64,000 nucleotides of DNA from Paraliobacillus zengyii (lineage in GTDB: Bacteria > Bacillota > Bacilli > Bacillales > Amphibacillaceae): contig NZ_CP029797.1 of the NCBI RefSeq assembly GCF_003268595.1, forward strand, positions 1,633,501 to 1,697,500, in the 5' to 3' direction. Below the pieces are notes generated by a model. That model searched no databases, was not told where the DNA came from, and saw only the letters and a program-made list of their open reading frames with translations. Both the position numbers and the translations under genes were made by a program. Below, one piece after another: positions 1 to 9,855 of this stretch (the stretch's first letter is position 1; every line of letters starts with the position of its first letter).

Positions 1-614
1 ATTCCCTGACCTGCTTCTCAAGTGAAATTGACTCCCTTTCCGCAGGCACGGCTTCAGCTAACTCGGAAACAAAGTACGTTTCCGAGTGGATCGTGCGCCC
101 GGCATGGGTTATAACTAGCTGGTGAAAGTCCACTACAGGTTTGGCAGTAGGAACTGTTAGCGAATGGCAAGGGTGTCTATCGTGAGGTAGAATCTGAAGG
201 AAGCCGGACGCAAAATCCCGAACTGACGAACAGAAACTGTATATAAGGCTGAATCGGAACGGACGAGTTTGCGATCCCTTACAAAGTCCAATACTGCCCA
301 AATTCCGTACAGTAAATACAGCAGTTACATGGGAGGAAAGTTATAACTCTTACCCGGGGAGGTCTCACGAAGGTCTAATAAGACAATTGTATTAGTGATA
401 ATACGATGAATTGTGAGAAGTCAGCAGACGCCATAGTAGTTTCTCAATGAAACGAAGGGCAGAACAACCTTAAATCTTGGAAAACAGGGAGGTGTAGACA
501 TCGCCGCCTAAGCACAGAAAACAGTGTGGTAAAGACCGAATAGATGGCTACCTATGAGTAAATACGTTGGAAACGGAAGGATTCATAGGAGTGTGCAGGC
601 ATGTCGCATAAGAA

Positions 615-1900
615 ATGAAAGAACAAGATAGTATCAACTTAATCGAAAAAGTGATAAAAACGGATAACCTCTGGAAAGCACATGATAAAGTGAAAAGCAA
701 TAAAGGTGCCCCAGGAATAGATGGGATCACAATAGATGAATTGGAAGATCACATGAAGGGATACTTTGATCACCTACAAAGGAAATTAAGGGATGGAACT
801 TACGCCCCCCAACCGGTTAAAAGAGTAGCTATTCCAAAGGCAGATGGTTCCAAAAGATATCTAGGGATTCCATGTGCACTTGATAGAGTAGTTCAACAAG
901 CGATCTTACAAGTCATAGATCCCATCATTGACCCGTATTTTTCTAAATATAGTTACGGCTTCCGGAAAGGGAAAGATGCTCATCAAGCTATTCAAAAAGC
1001 GCAAACCTATTATGAAGAAGGTTACCGAACAATTGTAGACTGTGATCTAAAAAGTTATTTTGATACCATTCATCACCAACGATTGCAATCCTACTTGGAA
1101 TACTTCATCAAAGATAAGATCGTCTTGAAATTGATCTGGAAGTTCCTATGCTCCGGCATTATAGATAGGAACATCTTTATCGAAACCAACGAAGGAGCAC
1201 CGCAAGGTGGCCCACTATCACCAATTTTAGCGAATGTCTATCTCAATCAATTAGATCGCGAACTGGAGAAACGAGGACATCGATTCATTCGATATGCCGA
1301 TGATTTCATTATCTTTGTGAAGAGTCCACGAGCTGGAGAGAGAGTGATGATAAATATCACCGCATTTTTGGAGGGGAAACTTCAATTAACGATTAATCAG
1401 AAGAAAAGTCACGTAACTTCAGCGACAAAAGCGACCTTTCTGGGTTTCCAACTACTAGACTACATGGGAAAGTAGGGTGCCGGCCAAGTCGGTCGGCGAA
1501 GCAGAAGTTCAAAGAGAAACTTAGAACAATGACAAGTCTCAAAAGACCAGGAAAATTCGAAGAAATTGTTGCAGAGATTAATCAAACGATAGTTGGTTGG
1601 ATTAACTACTTCGGAATAGGTTATATGAAGGCATTTATAAAAGAAACCCAACAGTGGTTAAACCGTCGATTAAGACAATTGATATGGAAAAGATGGAAGA
1701 AAACAAAGACGAAGTACAAAAGACTTCGGAAATATGGGATATCACATGTGGATGCGATCAAACTCGCTAGCTCAAGGAAAGGGTATTGGCGATTAGCATT
1801 CAACCATATTATCCATCAAGCCATCTCCATAGAACGTTTAGGGAAATGGGGTCTAAAGGATATGAATATCCTTTACCATATAAGATACTTAAAAGGTTGA
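615..1900 (+). pseudogene. Group II intron reverse transcriptase/maturase, frameshifted
   Basis: This is the intron-encoded protein. The first part (615-1475, 286 codons) holds the RT domain, with RYADDFIIF carrying the catalytic YADD and GAPQGGPLSPILANVYL as the preceding conserved block. It stops at a TAG directly after GFQLLDYMGK. The reading continues in another frame from about 1466 as GKVGCRPSRSAKQKF and on through RPGKFEEIV and IVGWINYFGIG, the group II maturase-specific (X) domain, to 1900. Loss of one base near the GGGAAAG run (1466-1472) explains the break. No HNH endonuclease follows the maturase domain. The second half could start at ATG 1529 but would then be a maturase fragment without RT. 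A sequencing error or programmed frameshift cannot be excluded from sequence alone. Confidence 0.85.
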
Positions 1901-1973
1901 ACCGCCGTATACGGATCCGTACGTACGTACGGTGGTGTGAGAGGTCGGGGCTGTGAAGCCCCTCCTACTCGAT
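1901..1973 (+). ncRNA. Group II intron domains V and VI
   Basis: Domain V is seen at 1901-1936: ACCGCCGTA pairs with TACGGTGGT around an inner stem-loop, and the CGC triad sits in the 5' arm. Domain VI follows at 1941-1973: GGGGCT/AGCCCC hairpin with a candidate branch-point A in CCTACTC near the 3' end. The ORF stop codon (1898-1900) abuts domain V. Confidence 0.75.
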
Positions 1974-2179
1974 TTCAGCCCGTGCTGTTCCTGCAGGAGT
2001 GTCGCCAATTTAACTTGATCCGCTAATATCCAGCTTTCCATCACTAACAGAGAGTAAAAGTCTACAAATAAAAATGAAAGGATTTAAACCATATTTTATT
2101 AGTTAGAAATTATTACGTAGATTATCATTTTCATCTAGTTTAATCGATCTTTTCTATCTATAAGGATGTAAATAGACAT

Positions 2180-2473
2180 CAGCGAAGGAAGCAAATGGAT
2201 GACACTCCTGTGGGAACAGCACAAGTTGAAGATCCACTCGGAAAGCGACTTTTGCTTATCCGAGTTAGCTGAGACTGTGCCCACGGAAAGGGAATCCATA
2301 TGCTGACGAAGCGGGTAAGGGGATCTTCTCTTATGTCGCTGTTTCTCTCAAATTAATCAGATAAAAAGGTAGATGATTTCAGGCGAAGAGTGAAGTCAAT
2401 TTTTACTCTGGATTGTGAAAATTTCTAGTAATTGTAAAACTTAAATGCCTTTTATACACTATAAAAGTTGAGT
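2180..2473 (-). repeat. Palindromic repeat core, copy B, with right arm and terminal repeat
   Basis: The core at 2180-2317 is in the opposite orientation to copy A. It contains GACACTCCTGTGGGAACAGCAC, the hairpin CTCGGAAAGC...GCTTATCCGAG, GTGCCCACGGAAAGGG and an outer arm. A right module follows, TTATGTCGCTGTTTCTCTC (about 2332), shared with copy F, and it ends in AAAGTTGAGT at 2464-2473, the terminal inverted repeat seen complete at 25038/25753. The 155 bp between copies A and B show no gene. Confidence 0.8.
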
Positions 2474-2512
2474 AAATAAAGTAAAACAACAATTAATTTA
2501 GCAAGTAAATCA

Positions 2513-2547
2513 AAAGCCCACTTGGAAGTAAATCCAAGTGGGCTTTT
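2513..2547 (-). terminator. Intrinsic terminator of the MFS gene
   Basis: Near-perfect hairpin AAAAGCCCACTTGG / CCAAGTGGGCTTTT with an 8-nt loop. On the minus strand it lies about 10 bp after the transporter stop codon and the stem ends in a T-rich stretch. The terminal repeat of the A/B element starts 40 bp beyond it. Confidence 0.85.
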
Positions 2548-2556
2548 ATATACATA

Positions 2557-3801
2557 TTAATCGATCAATTGTGCATCGCGTCTGTTTTTTAAGTCGACCA
2601 TAATACGTTTCATTAGCATAAAGCTCAAAAATCCACAAAAAAGAATAAGTGTAGACATAATTTCACTAGAGAATATGCCACCTAAGGTAACAAAAAATGA
2701 ACTAATCATCATCGATCCATTAAAGACTAATCCATAGACAGCCATGTAAGAACTCCTCTTATCATCTGTCGGAATACTAGCTAAGAAATCCGATTGTATA
2801 GGTACACGCATCAATTCTCCGATTGTTGCAAGAACCATAAAGGCAAACAATAGCCAAATATTATTGAAATAACTGATACCTACATAGCCTAATGTGAATA
2901 TGCCAATTGACCAAAGGAAAATGGGGCCTTCTTTTTGTTTTACTACCCATCTTGTTACAAATACAGTTAAGAAAACAACAAGTATTGTATTTTCAGATTT
3001 AAGAAACCCGACCATTTCTACCCCTGAAAAAGGAAATCCTAAAATGGTTTGGAGTGGCATCTCATTGTTTAACCGAATTGCAATATAGTTTTCCATTTGA
3101 TTTTCCATAGATTGCAATAATAGCCCGGCAAATACAAATAGTAAGAATAACTTATCTCCAGCGACATCTTTATAACTGGTGAACATACTTTTTAACACAT
3201 TGGTTTCAATTGGTTTTTCTTTTTTCTCCATTGTTTCTGAGATGAAAAAGATAACTAAAACATTAGCTGCTATACTTGTGATTACCATAATGACTAATAA
3301 TTCGAATAGATAATGATTAAATGTTAAGGCACCGACAATACCACCAACAGCAAAAGCAAGATTGAAACTCCAATAAATAAGTGCATATACACCTTTTCTT
3401 TCGGAAGGTTTTGTAATATCAATAATCATTGCGTCAGCTGCAGGACCATCTAAACCAAATGATGCGGTAATAAGTACTGCCATTAAAAATGTTAATTCAG
3501 GTGAAGTTAGTAATGGTGAATTTGCAACAGCCATGACGATAAAAGCAATCATTCTTATCAGGCCAGCTATAACCATTAATTTTTTTCTGCCCATGATATC
3601 GGCATAATAGCCCCCATATAATCCAACAATAAGTCCAACGACTACATTAATAATGAGTAAAAGTCCAGTAATAGCTGAACCAAAGTATGTAGCAAAATAA
3701 ATTGCGATAAATGGAAATATTGCACCAGCTACCATATCTGATAAAAATATTTGTCCAATACGGATTTTAATATTGCGGTGATAATTTCGAAATTGACCCA
3801 T
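2557..3801 (-). CDS. MFS transporter, probable drug efflux type
   Basis: A 414-residue integral membrane protein with about 12 hydrophobic segments, consistent with the major facilitator superfamily. The MFS loop 2-3 signature is visible near residue 65 (GGYYADIMGRKKLMV), preceded by a hydrophobic segment. The length is typical for the 12-TM drug:H+ antiporter group and the closest general resemblance is to Bacillus YttB-like multidrug transporters, but substrate cannot be read from sequence. The start is ATG 3801 with AAAGGAG about 8 bases upstream. The gene stands alone on the minus strand, divergent from lspA, with its own terminator at 2513-2547. No regulator gene is adjacent. Confidence 0.8.
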   Translation of the reverse strand: MGQFRNYHRNIKIRIGQIFLSDMVAGAIFPFIAIYFATYFGSAITGLLLIINVVVGLIVGLYGGYYADIMGRKKLMVIAGLIRMIAFIVMAVANSPLLTSPELTFLMAVLITASFGLDGPAADAMIIDITKPSERKGVYALIYWSFNLAFAVGGIVGALTFNHYLFELLVIMVITSIAANVLVIFFISETMEKKEKPIETNVLKSMFTSYKDVAGDKLFLLFVFAGLLLQSMENQMENYIAIRLNNEMPLQTILGFPFSGVEMVGFLKSENTILVVFLTVFVTRWVVKQKEGPIFLWSIGIFTLGYVGISYFNNIWLLFAFMVLATIGELMRVPIQSDFLASIPTDDKRSSYMAVYGLVFNGSMMISSFFVTLGGIFSSEIMSTLILFCGFLSFMLMKRIMVDLKNRRDAQLID

Positions 3802-4010
3802 CTCTTTCTCTCCTTTGATGCTTAAAAACTTTTGTATGTCGTATTAAAATCATAGCTCTCTTATCATAATGTATATGGGATCAATTTACCACCGACTTAA
3901 GACGGATGTAAGCCACGTCTTAAATAGTAGAATAAGTTTTTCGCTTTTGTCGTAATTTATGGTAAAATGCTAGAGAAGGAAGAAGAGAGTTTGAACGGGG
4001 GAGAGATTGA

Positions 4011-4478
4011 ATGCGTTATTATTTGCTCGCATTTGTCATTATTATTATTGATCAATTAACAAAGTTTTGGGTTGTAGCAAATATGGAACTTCGGGAAAGT
4101 ATTACAGTTATAGAAAATATCTTTTACATTACATCTCACCGAAATACAGGTGCTGCGTGGGGAATCTTAGCTGGTAAAATGACATTCTTTTATATTATAA
4201 CTGCAGTTGTTATTGTTCTGATTTGTTATTACATACAAAAATTTGCTAAAGATAGTTTATTAACAGGTCTTGCATTAGGATTAATCTTAGGAGGAGCTGT
4301 TGGTAATTTTATTGATCGGATAGTACGCAAAGAAGTTGTTGATTTTTTTGATGTCTATATTGGTAGTTACAATTATCCGATTTTTAATATAGCAGATTCA
4401 GCTTTAGTTGTCGGCGTTATTCTGGTTTTAATTGCAACCATACTCGATGAAAGAAAACAAAGGAGAAAAAAGGCATGA
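4011..4478 (+). CDS. lspA: Lipoprotein signal peptidase (signal peptidase II)
   Basis: A 155-residue polytopic membrane protease that removes signal peptides from diacylglyceryl-modified prolipoproteins. Four hydrophobic segments are visible. The conserved blocks are RNTGAAWG (about 45), [11 protein letters not shown] (about 100), VVDFFDVY (about 113) and [11 protein letters not shown] (about 130); the Asp residues in GNFIDR/VVDFFD and NIADS correspond to the family's catalytic dyad region. It starts at ATG 4011 behind GGGGGAGA. The stop overlaps the next gene by 4 bp (ATGA), so translation is probably coupled. Position immediately before the pseudouridine synthase and pyr operon matches B. 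subtilis. Confidence 0.97.
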   Translation: MRYYLLAFVIIIIDQLTKFWVVANMELRESITVIENIFYITSHRNTGAAWGILAGKMTFFYIITAVVIVLICYYIQKFAKDSLLTGLALGLILGGAVGNFIDRIVRKEVVDFFDVYIGSYNYPIFNIADSALVVGVILVLIATILDERKQRRKKA

Positions 4479-5389
4479 CAGAGAATAAATTGATCGTATC
4501 TTCAGAACAAGATGGGGAGCGAATTGATAAAGTATTAACCGAAATTATTAAAGAAGCATCACGTTCGCAAGTTCAAGCGTGGATTAAAGAAGGCTACGTA
4601 CTTGTAGATGATGCTACTGTAAAGAGTAATTATAAGTGTGAAGAAGGCACTACCATAACATGGCAGGTACCAGAACCAGAAACAATTGATCTTATTGCTG
4701 AGGATATTCCATTAGATATTATCTATGAAGATAAAGACTTACTCGTTGTTAATAAGGCAAGAGGGATGGTCGTGCATCCATCAGCAGGTCATAGAGGTGG
4801 AACGCTAGTAAATGCATTATTATATCACTGTGATGATTTATCTGGGATAAATGATGTTATTCGTCCAGGTATTGTACATCGAATTGATCGTGACACAAGT
4901 GGCCTATTAATGGTTGCTAAAAATGATCAAGCTCATCGTGCATTAGCTGAACAACTGGAAGCTAAAACGGTCAAACGGTCTTATGAAGCGATTGTTCATG
5001 GTGCAGTTCCACACGAATACGGTACGATTGATGCACCACTAGGACGTGATCCAAAAGATAGACAAAAGATTGCTGTCGTCTCAGGTGGCAAAGCAGCCGT
5101 TACCCACTTTGAAGTGATCGAGCGTATTGGTGATAAGTTTACACATGTAAAATGTGTGTTAGAAACAGGTAGAACACATCAAATTCGTGTTCATATGAAA
5201 TACATTGGCTTCCCGTTAGTAGGTGATCCAAAGTATGGTCCACGCAAAATTATTGCGATGGGTGGACAAGCTCTTCACGCAAAAGAATTAGGTTTTGAAC
5301 ATCCACGTACTAAAGAATGGATGCACTTTGAAGTTGAACCACCAAAAGATTTTCAAGAAGGTTTAAAAAAGATCAAAGAAATTCGTTGA
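4475..5389 (+). CDS. RluD-family pseudouridine synthase (YlyB)
   Basis: A 304-residue RluA/RluD-type pseudouridine synthase. An N-terminal S4 RNA-binding domain (about 13-75, [10 protein letters not shown]) is followed by the catalytic domain with [16 protein letters not shown] (about 135-150), which contains the invariant catalytic Asp. [21 protein letters not shown] closely follows the family's C-terminal block. By family it converts uridines in rRNA (or tRNA) to pseudouridine; the exact site is not evident. It overlaps lspA by 4 bp. The TTGACA of the pyr promoter overlaps its stop codon. It is the ylyB orthologue by position. Confidence 0.93.
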   Translation: MTENKLIVSSEQDGERIDKVLTEIIKEASRSQVQAWIKEGYVLVDDATVKSNYKCEEGTTITWQVPEPETIDLIAEDIPLDIIYEDKDLLVVNKARGMVVHPSAGHRGGTLVNALLYHCDDLSGINDVIRPGIVHRIDRDTSGLLMVAKNDQAHRALAEQLEAKTVKRSYEAIVHGAVPHEYGTIDAPLGRDPKDRQKIAVVSGGKAAVTHFEVIERIGDKFTHVKCVLETGRTHQIRVHMKYIGFPLVGDPKYGPRKIIAMGGQALHAKELGFEHPRTKEWMHFEVEPPKDFQEGLKKIKEIR

Positions 5390-5414
5390 CAGAGTGGTTT
5401 TTTTTTGGAATAAT
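5386..5414 (+). promoter_or_regulatory. Sigma-A promoter of the pyr operon
   Basis: TTGACA (5386-5391), 17 bp spacer, AATAAT (5409-5414). The -35 box overlaps the end of the preceding gene. It lies directly upstream of the first PyrR attenuator. Confidence 0.8.
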
Positions 5415-5442
5415 AGAGAGTAATAAAATGACCTTTAAATAC

Positions 5443-5530
5443 AGTCCCGTGAGGCTGAAAAGGATTCGGCAAATAGAAGTGTAAGTCTGTCTAAATCCAT
5501 TTTCTTCCACGCGGAGAAAATGGATTTTTT
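5443..5530 (+). promoter_or_regulatory. PyrR-binding attenuator 1 (pyr leader)
   Basis: The PyrR-binding loop AGTCCCGTGAGGCT is at 5443-5456 and fits the consensus ARUCCNGNGAGGYU. It is followed by an intrinsic terminator, AAATCCATTTTC / GAGAAAATGGATTT plus a T run (5493-5530). As known for Bacillus PyrR, UMP-bound PyrR holds the anti-antiterminator and so favours termination when pyrimidines are plentiful. Confidence 0.93.
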
Positions 5531-5548
5531 TCGGTCATTTATCATTAA

Positions 5549-6109
<561 letters not shown>

Positions 6110-6125
6110 TGGAAACCTTTAAGTA

Positions 6126-6206
6126 AGTCCTGTGAGACTTGCAAGGTTGTTAAGGGATACGTGTACGCACGTCTACCTCTTTGCGACTTTGCAAAGAGGT
6201 TTTTTT
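6126..6206 (+). promoter_or_regulatory. PyrR-binding attenuator 2 (pyrR-pyrP)
   Basis: PyrR-binding loop AGTCCTGTGAGACT at 6126-6139, followed by the terminator hairpin ACCTCTTTGC / GCAAAGAGGT and seven T (6175-6206). Position and logic equal the second B. subtilis pyr attenuator. Confidence 0.92.
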
Positions 6207-6241
6207 ATGGAGAAAGAGAGATTAGAGGGGGAAGTCAGCAA

Positions 6242-7618
6242 ATGACAAATTCAAAAATGGTAATGGACGTAAGAGATGTACCACAAAAATCAAAATGGTT
6301 AATGTTAAGTTTACAGCACTTATTCGCAATGTTTGGTTCTACAATTTTAGTACCTTTTCTAACCGGATTACCACCAGCAGTTGCACTTATATCAAGTGGA
6401 TCAGGTACACTTGCTTACTTATTAATAACAAGAGGTAAAATTCCAGCATATCTAGGTTCCAGTTTCGCTTTTATCGCTCCAATTGGTGCTGCGATAAGTG
6501 AAAGTGGTGTTCCAGGGGCCATGGTTGGTAGTTTCTTTGCAGGTTTGGTTTACGGTATACTCGCACTTTTGATTGGTGCATTTGGATTAGACTGGTTAAT
6601 GAAAATATTACCACCAATTGTCGTAGGTCCAGTTATTATCGTAATTGGTTTAGGTTTAGCACCTACAGCAGTAGATATGGCAATGAATGTTGATGGAAGT
6701 TATAGTGAAAAACACTTTCTTGTTGCAGTTGTAACATTAGCAATAACAATTATTGGCTCTTTATTTTTCAAAGGGTTCTTTGGACTTATTCCGATACTGA
6801 TTGGTATCGTATCTGGTTACGTTTTCGCCTTAACACAAGGAATCGTTGATACATCTGCATTAAGTGCCTCATGGTCAGCTATTGTTAGTGCTGGCTCAAT
6901 CGGAGGATTCTTATCAGCAGTTTTCGTTCTACCGGAGTTTGTTATACCATTTAAAGATTACAATCCGATAGATGTATTTAGCTGGAGTATATTTTGGATC
7001 ATGGTCCCTGTATCAGTCGTTACGATTGCAGAACATATTGGTGACCAAATGGTTTTATCGAAAGTTGTTGGACGTAATTTCATTAAAGAGCCTGGATTAC
7101 ATCGTTCGATTCTAGGCGATGGTGTTGCAACATTAATCGCTTCTGTTTTAGGCGGACCACCAAACACAACATATGGTGAAAATATTGGTGTCTTAGCTAT
7201 TACGCGTGTGTTTAGCGTCTTCGTTATCGGTGGTGCAGCAGTTCTAGCAGTTACATTCGGTTTTGTCGGTATCGTCTCAGATCTAATAAGCTCGATACCA
7301 ACAGCTGTAATGGGCGGTGTTTCGATTCTATTGTTCGGTATTATTGCAGCAAGTGGTTTACGAATGTTAGTTGATAATCAAGTTGATTTAGGAAATAACC
7401 GAAACTTAATCGTAGCATCAGTCATTTTAGTAATTGGAATTGGAGGAGCGTTAGTACGTTTCAATGTTTTTGGACAAAGTATTGAGATTCAAGGCATGGC
7501 ATTAGCTGCCATTACAGGAGTTATTCTTAATCTAGTATTACCAGGCAAAGAGTCAGGCTTTGGTAATGGAAATATGTTCAAAACGGAAGAACAAATAGAA
7601 GCAGAAAATACAAAATAG
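6242..7618 (+). CDS. pyrP: Uracil permease
   Basis: A 458-residue UraA-type nucleobase:cation symporter (NCS2) that imports uracil. It is strongly hydrophobic with about 12-14 membrane spans; LQHLFAMFGSTILVPFLTGL near the N-terminus, GGPPNTTYGENIGVLAITRV around residue 300 and VADL-like turn DLISSIPTAVMGG are family hallmarks. I place the start at ATG 6242, behind AGAGGGGGAAG; the open frame upstream to 6161 would run through the attenuator terminator and is not credible. It lies between pyrR and pyrB, as in B. subtilis, and is controlled by the attenuator just upstream. Confidence 0.96.
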   Translation: MTNSKMVMDVRDVPQKSKWLMLSLQHLFAMFGSTILVPFLTGLPPAVALISSGSGTLAYLLITRGKIPAYLGSSFAFIAPIGAAISESGVPGAMVGSFFAGLVYGILALLIGAFGLDWLMKILPPIVVGPVIIVIGLGLAPTAVDMAMNVDGSYSEKHFLVAVVTLAITIIGSLFFKGFFGLIPILIGIVSGYVFALTQGIVDTSALSASWSAIVSAGSIGGFLSAVFVLPEFVIPFKDYNPIDVFSWSIFWIMVPVSVVTIAEHIGDQMVLSKVVGRNFIKEPGLHRSILGDGVATLIASVLGGPPNTTYGENIGVLAITRVFSVFVIGGAAVLAVTFGFVGIVSDLISSIPTAVMGGVSILLFGIIAASGLRMLVDNQVDLGNNRNLIVASVILVIGIGGALVRFNVFGQSIEIQGMALAAITGVILNLVLPGKESGFGNGNMFKTEEQIEAENTK

Positions 7619-7623
7619 CATGA

Positions 7624-7651
7624 GAAGGACTGTCTAACTAGACAGTCCTTC
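7624..7651 (+). other. Stem-loop between pyrP and pyrB without a T tract
   Basis: Perfect 11-bp stem GAAGGACTGTC / GACAGTCCTTC with a 6-nt loop, followed by AGACTAAAAGGAGG rather than a run of T. No PyrR loop is present. In B. subtilis a third PyrR attenuator sits here. This may be a processing or stabilising hairpin or a relic. Confidence 0.7.
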
Positions 7652-7673
7652 AGACTAAAAGGAGGAGTAAGTT

Positions 7674-8606
7674 ATGAAACATTTTGTCTCGATGAAGGGT
7701 TTATCTGAACATGAATTGATGCGGTTAATGAAAATAGCAAGCGATATTGAGGAAAATGGAATTGCACCATTTTCAGAGCAATTCTTTGTTGGGAATTTAT
7801 TTTTTGAACCTAGTACGAGAACGAAAATGAGTTTTATTGTGGCGCAGAAAAGACTAGGCATCGAAGCACTTGATTTTCATGCTGAAACTTCTAGTGTTAA
7901 AAAAGGGGAAACAGTCTATGATACTGCTAAAACATTTGAATCAATAGGCGCTTCTCTTCTGGTAGTGAGGCATCCAGAAGATGATGCTGTTCAACAACTA
8001 GCTGATCAGCTGTCGATCCCTGTTATAAATGCTGGTGATGGAGCTGGTGAACATCCAACACAATCATTACTAGACTTATACACAATGTATCAAGAGTTTG
8101 ATAGATTCAAAGGTCTCAATGTTGCGATTATTGGAGATATAAAACATAGCCGTGTTGCTCGATCAAATGCTTTAGCTTTACAAACGTTGGGAGCAAATGT
8201 CTACCTTTCAGCTAAGCCTGAATGGCAGGATGACACGTTACCTTTTCCATATATAAATATTGATGATGCCGTTACACTAGCTGATGTGGTTATGCTACTT
8301 CGCGTCCAAACGGAAAGACATCAAGAAGAAGACTATCCTCAAGAAAAAACATATCTCGAAAAATATGGCTTAACAGTAGAACGAGAACAAAAAATGTTAG
8401 CTCATGCAATTATTATGCATCCGGCGCCAGTTAATCGAGGTGTAGAAATAGATGATACGTTAGTAGAGGCGAAAAGATCACGCATCTTCAAACAGATGAA
8501 AAATGGTGTAACGGTAAGAATGGCTGTTATTCATCATTTACTTCAAACAGGGGGAATTACACATGCAACTAATTATCACGAACGTCAAGCAACTGTTACC
8601 AACTAA
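7674..8606 (+). CDS. pyrB: Aspartate carbamoyltransferase, catalytic subunit
   Basis: A 310-residue enzyme that condenses carbamoyl phosphate and L-aspartate to carbamoyl aspartate, the first committed step of pyrimidine synthesis. The carbamoyl phosphate site FFEPSTRTKMSF is near residue 43, and VVRHPEDD, GDGAGEHPTQSLLD and HPAPVNRGVE are present as in the family. The start ATG 7674 is preceded by AAAAGGAGGAG. The 3' end overlaps pyrC by 44 bp. No regulatory subunit (PyrI) gene is present, as usual in Bacillaceae. Confidence 0.97.
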   Translation: MKHFVSMKGLSEHELMRLMKIASDIEENGIAPFSEQFFVGNLFFEPSTRTKMSFIVAQKRLGIEALDFHAETSSVKKGETVYDTAKTFESIGASLLVVRHPEDDAVQQLADQLSIPVINAGDGAGEHPTQSLLDLYTMYQEFDRFKGLNVAIIGDIKHSRVARSNALALQTLGANVYLSAKPEWQDDTLPFPYINIDDAVTLADVVMLLRVQTERHQEEDYPQEKTYLEKYGLTVEREQKMLAHAIIMHPAPVNRGVEIDDTLVEAKRSRIFKQMKNGVTVRMAVIHHLLQTGGITHATNYHERQATVTN

Positions 8607-9855
8607 TGAATTAAAAGCGTGTGAAGTAAAGGTCAAAGATGGAATGATTGAAGAGATAGCCGATTATATTGAAAAAAAACCAACAGATACACTGATTGAT
8701 GGTCAAGGAAATCTCATTGCACCAGGTTTTATTGATATTCATGTTCATTTACGAGAACCTGGTGGTGGTGCAAAAGAAACGGTTGAAACAGGTACGAAGG
8801 CTGCTGCAAGAGGTGGATTTACAACTGTATGTACAATGCCAAATACGAGACCTGTTGTAGATAATCCGGAGATTTTACATCAATTGAACCAAAAGATAGC
8901 CGATACAGCATCTGTTCGTGTTTTACCGTACGCTGCGATCACACAAAGTTTACAAGGTGAAAAGCTAACAGATATGGTGAGTTTAAAAGAAGCTGGTGCC
9001 TTTGCTTTCACAGATGATGGCGTTGGTGTCCAAACAGCAGATCAGATGTTACAAGCGATGAATATTGCAGCAAAGCTGAACATGCCGATTGTGGCACATT
9101 GTGAAGATAATTCCTTAATTCATCAAGGGGTTGTCCATGAGGGTGAAGTGAGTAGTAGATTAGGAATCAATGGTATCCCTGCAGTATGTGAGTCGGTACA
9201 AATTGCTCGAGACGTATTATTAGCAGAAGCAACTGGTTGCCATTATCATGTCTGTCATGTCAGTACAAAAGAGTCCGTTCGGGTAATTCGTGATGCAAAA
9301 CGAGCAGGAATCCATGTAACAGCAGAAGTAACACCACATCATTTGCTATTAAATGAAACGCATATTTTGGATTTGGATACGAATTTTAAGATGAATCCAC
9401 CATTAAGAGCAAAAGATGATCAACAAGCGTTATTTGAAGGATTACTAGATGGAACAATAGATTTTATTGCAACAGATCATGCGCCGCACACTGAATCAGA
9501 AAAGCAAACAGATATCAATAAATCGCCATTTGGTATTGTCGGCTTAGAAACAGCTTTTGCTCTTTTATATAGCCATTTCGTACAAACAGAAAAAGTTACA
9601 TTAAAGCAATTGATTGATTGGTTAACGATTAAGCCAGCAGAAGTATTTCATTTAGCATCTGGTGAGTTAAAAGTTGGACGTGCAGCTGATTTAACACTAA
9701 TTAACCTCGATCAAAAATGGCTAATAGATAAAGAGAAGTTTTATTCAAAAGCGAAAAATACACCATTTCAAAATTGGGAAGTAACTGCTAATCCAATTCT
9801 AACAATGGTAAACGGAAAGATCGTCTATGAGGAGGCATCATATGTTAAACCGTAA
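8563..9855 (+). CDS. pyrC: Dihydroorotase
   Basis: A 430-residue class I dihydroorotase that cyclises carbamoyl aspartate to dihydroorotate. The metal-binding motif HVHLREPGGG (about 61-70), HCEDNSL (about 178), HVSTKES (about 231) and ATDHAPHTESEK (about 304) show the expected zinc ligands and catalytic Asp. ATG 8563 is preceded by AGGGGGAA inside pyrB; overlap with pyrB is 44 bp and with carA 14 bp, so translation is probably coupled. Confidence 0.97.
   Translation: MQLIITNVKQLLPTNELKACEVKVKDGMIEEIADYIEKKPTDTLIDGQGNLIAPGFIDIHVHLREPGGGAKETVETGTKAAARGGFTTVCTMPNTRPVVDNPEILHQLNQKIADTASVRVLPYAAITQSLQGEKLTDMVSLKEAGAFAFTDDGVGVQTADQMLQAMNIAAKLNMPIVAHCEDNSLIHQGVVHEGEVSSRLGINGIPAVCESVQIARDVLLAEATGCHYHVCHVSTKESVRVIRDAKRAGIHVTAEVTPHHLLLNETHILDLDTNFKMNPPLRAKDDQQALFEGLLDGTIDFIATDHAPHTESEKQTDINKSPFGIVGLETAFALLYSHFVQTEKVTLKQLIDWLTIKPAEVFHLASGELKVGRAADLTLINLDQKWLIDKEKFYSKAKNTPFQNWEVTANPILTMVNGKIVYEEASYVKP

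Larger units (their letters stand above)
93..1973 (+). mobile_element. Group II intron, class IIC-like, with degenerate ORF
   Basis: The 5' end GTGCGCCCGGCATGGG is the conserved group II intron start, and the 3' end is a domain V/VI pair closing with CTACTCGAT. Joining 92 to 1974 restores the dispersed repeat (GGATC then TTCAGCCCG), which fixes both boundaries. The 5' ribozyme domains fill 93-614 and the intron-encoded protein lies at 615-1900. The insertion point is six bases after the perfect hairpin ACTCGGAAAC/GTTTCCGAGT (61-88); class IIC introns are known to insert downstream of terminator-like stem-loops. Domain V carries a CGC triad, and the protein lacks an endonuclease domain, both typical of IIC. 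The protein reading frame is broken, so autonomous mobility is unlikely, although the RNA may still be spliced if a maturase acts in trans. Confidence 0.9.
11..2024 (+). repeat. Palindromic repeat core, copy A (split by a group II intron)
   Basis: Left part 11-92, right part 1974-2024, with the intron between. Joined together, the two parts match the other core copies in this window, for example those at 25170-25341 and 50313-50486 (reverse): the order is TCAAGTGAAATTGAC, CCTTTCCGCAGGCACGGC, TTCAGCTAACTCGGAAAC, a hairpin loop, GTTTCCGAGT, GGATC / TTCAGCCCGTG, CTGTTCCTGCAGGAGTGTCG, then the outer arm. The region between CCCGTG and CTGTTCC is shorter than in those two copies. Copies A and B (2180) form a head-to-head pair like 25170/25468 and 50065/50313. 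The element probably extends left of the window. Confidence 0.85.

Noticed and set aside
7624..7651. Hairpin between pyrP and pyrB as an intrinsic terminator
   Set aside because: No T tract follows the stem.
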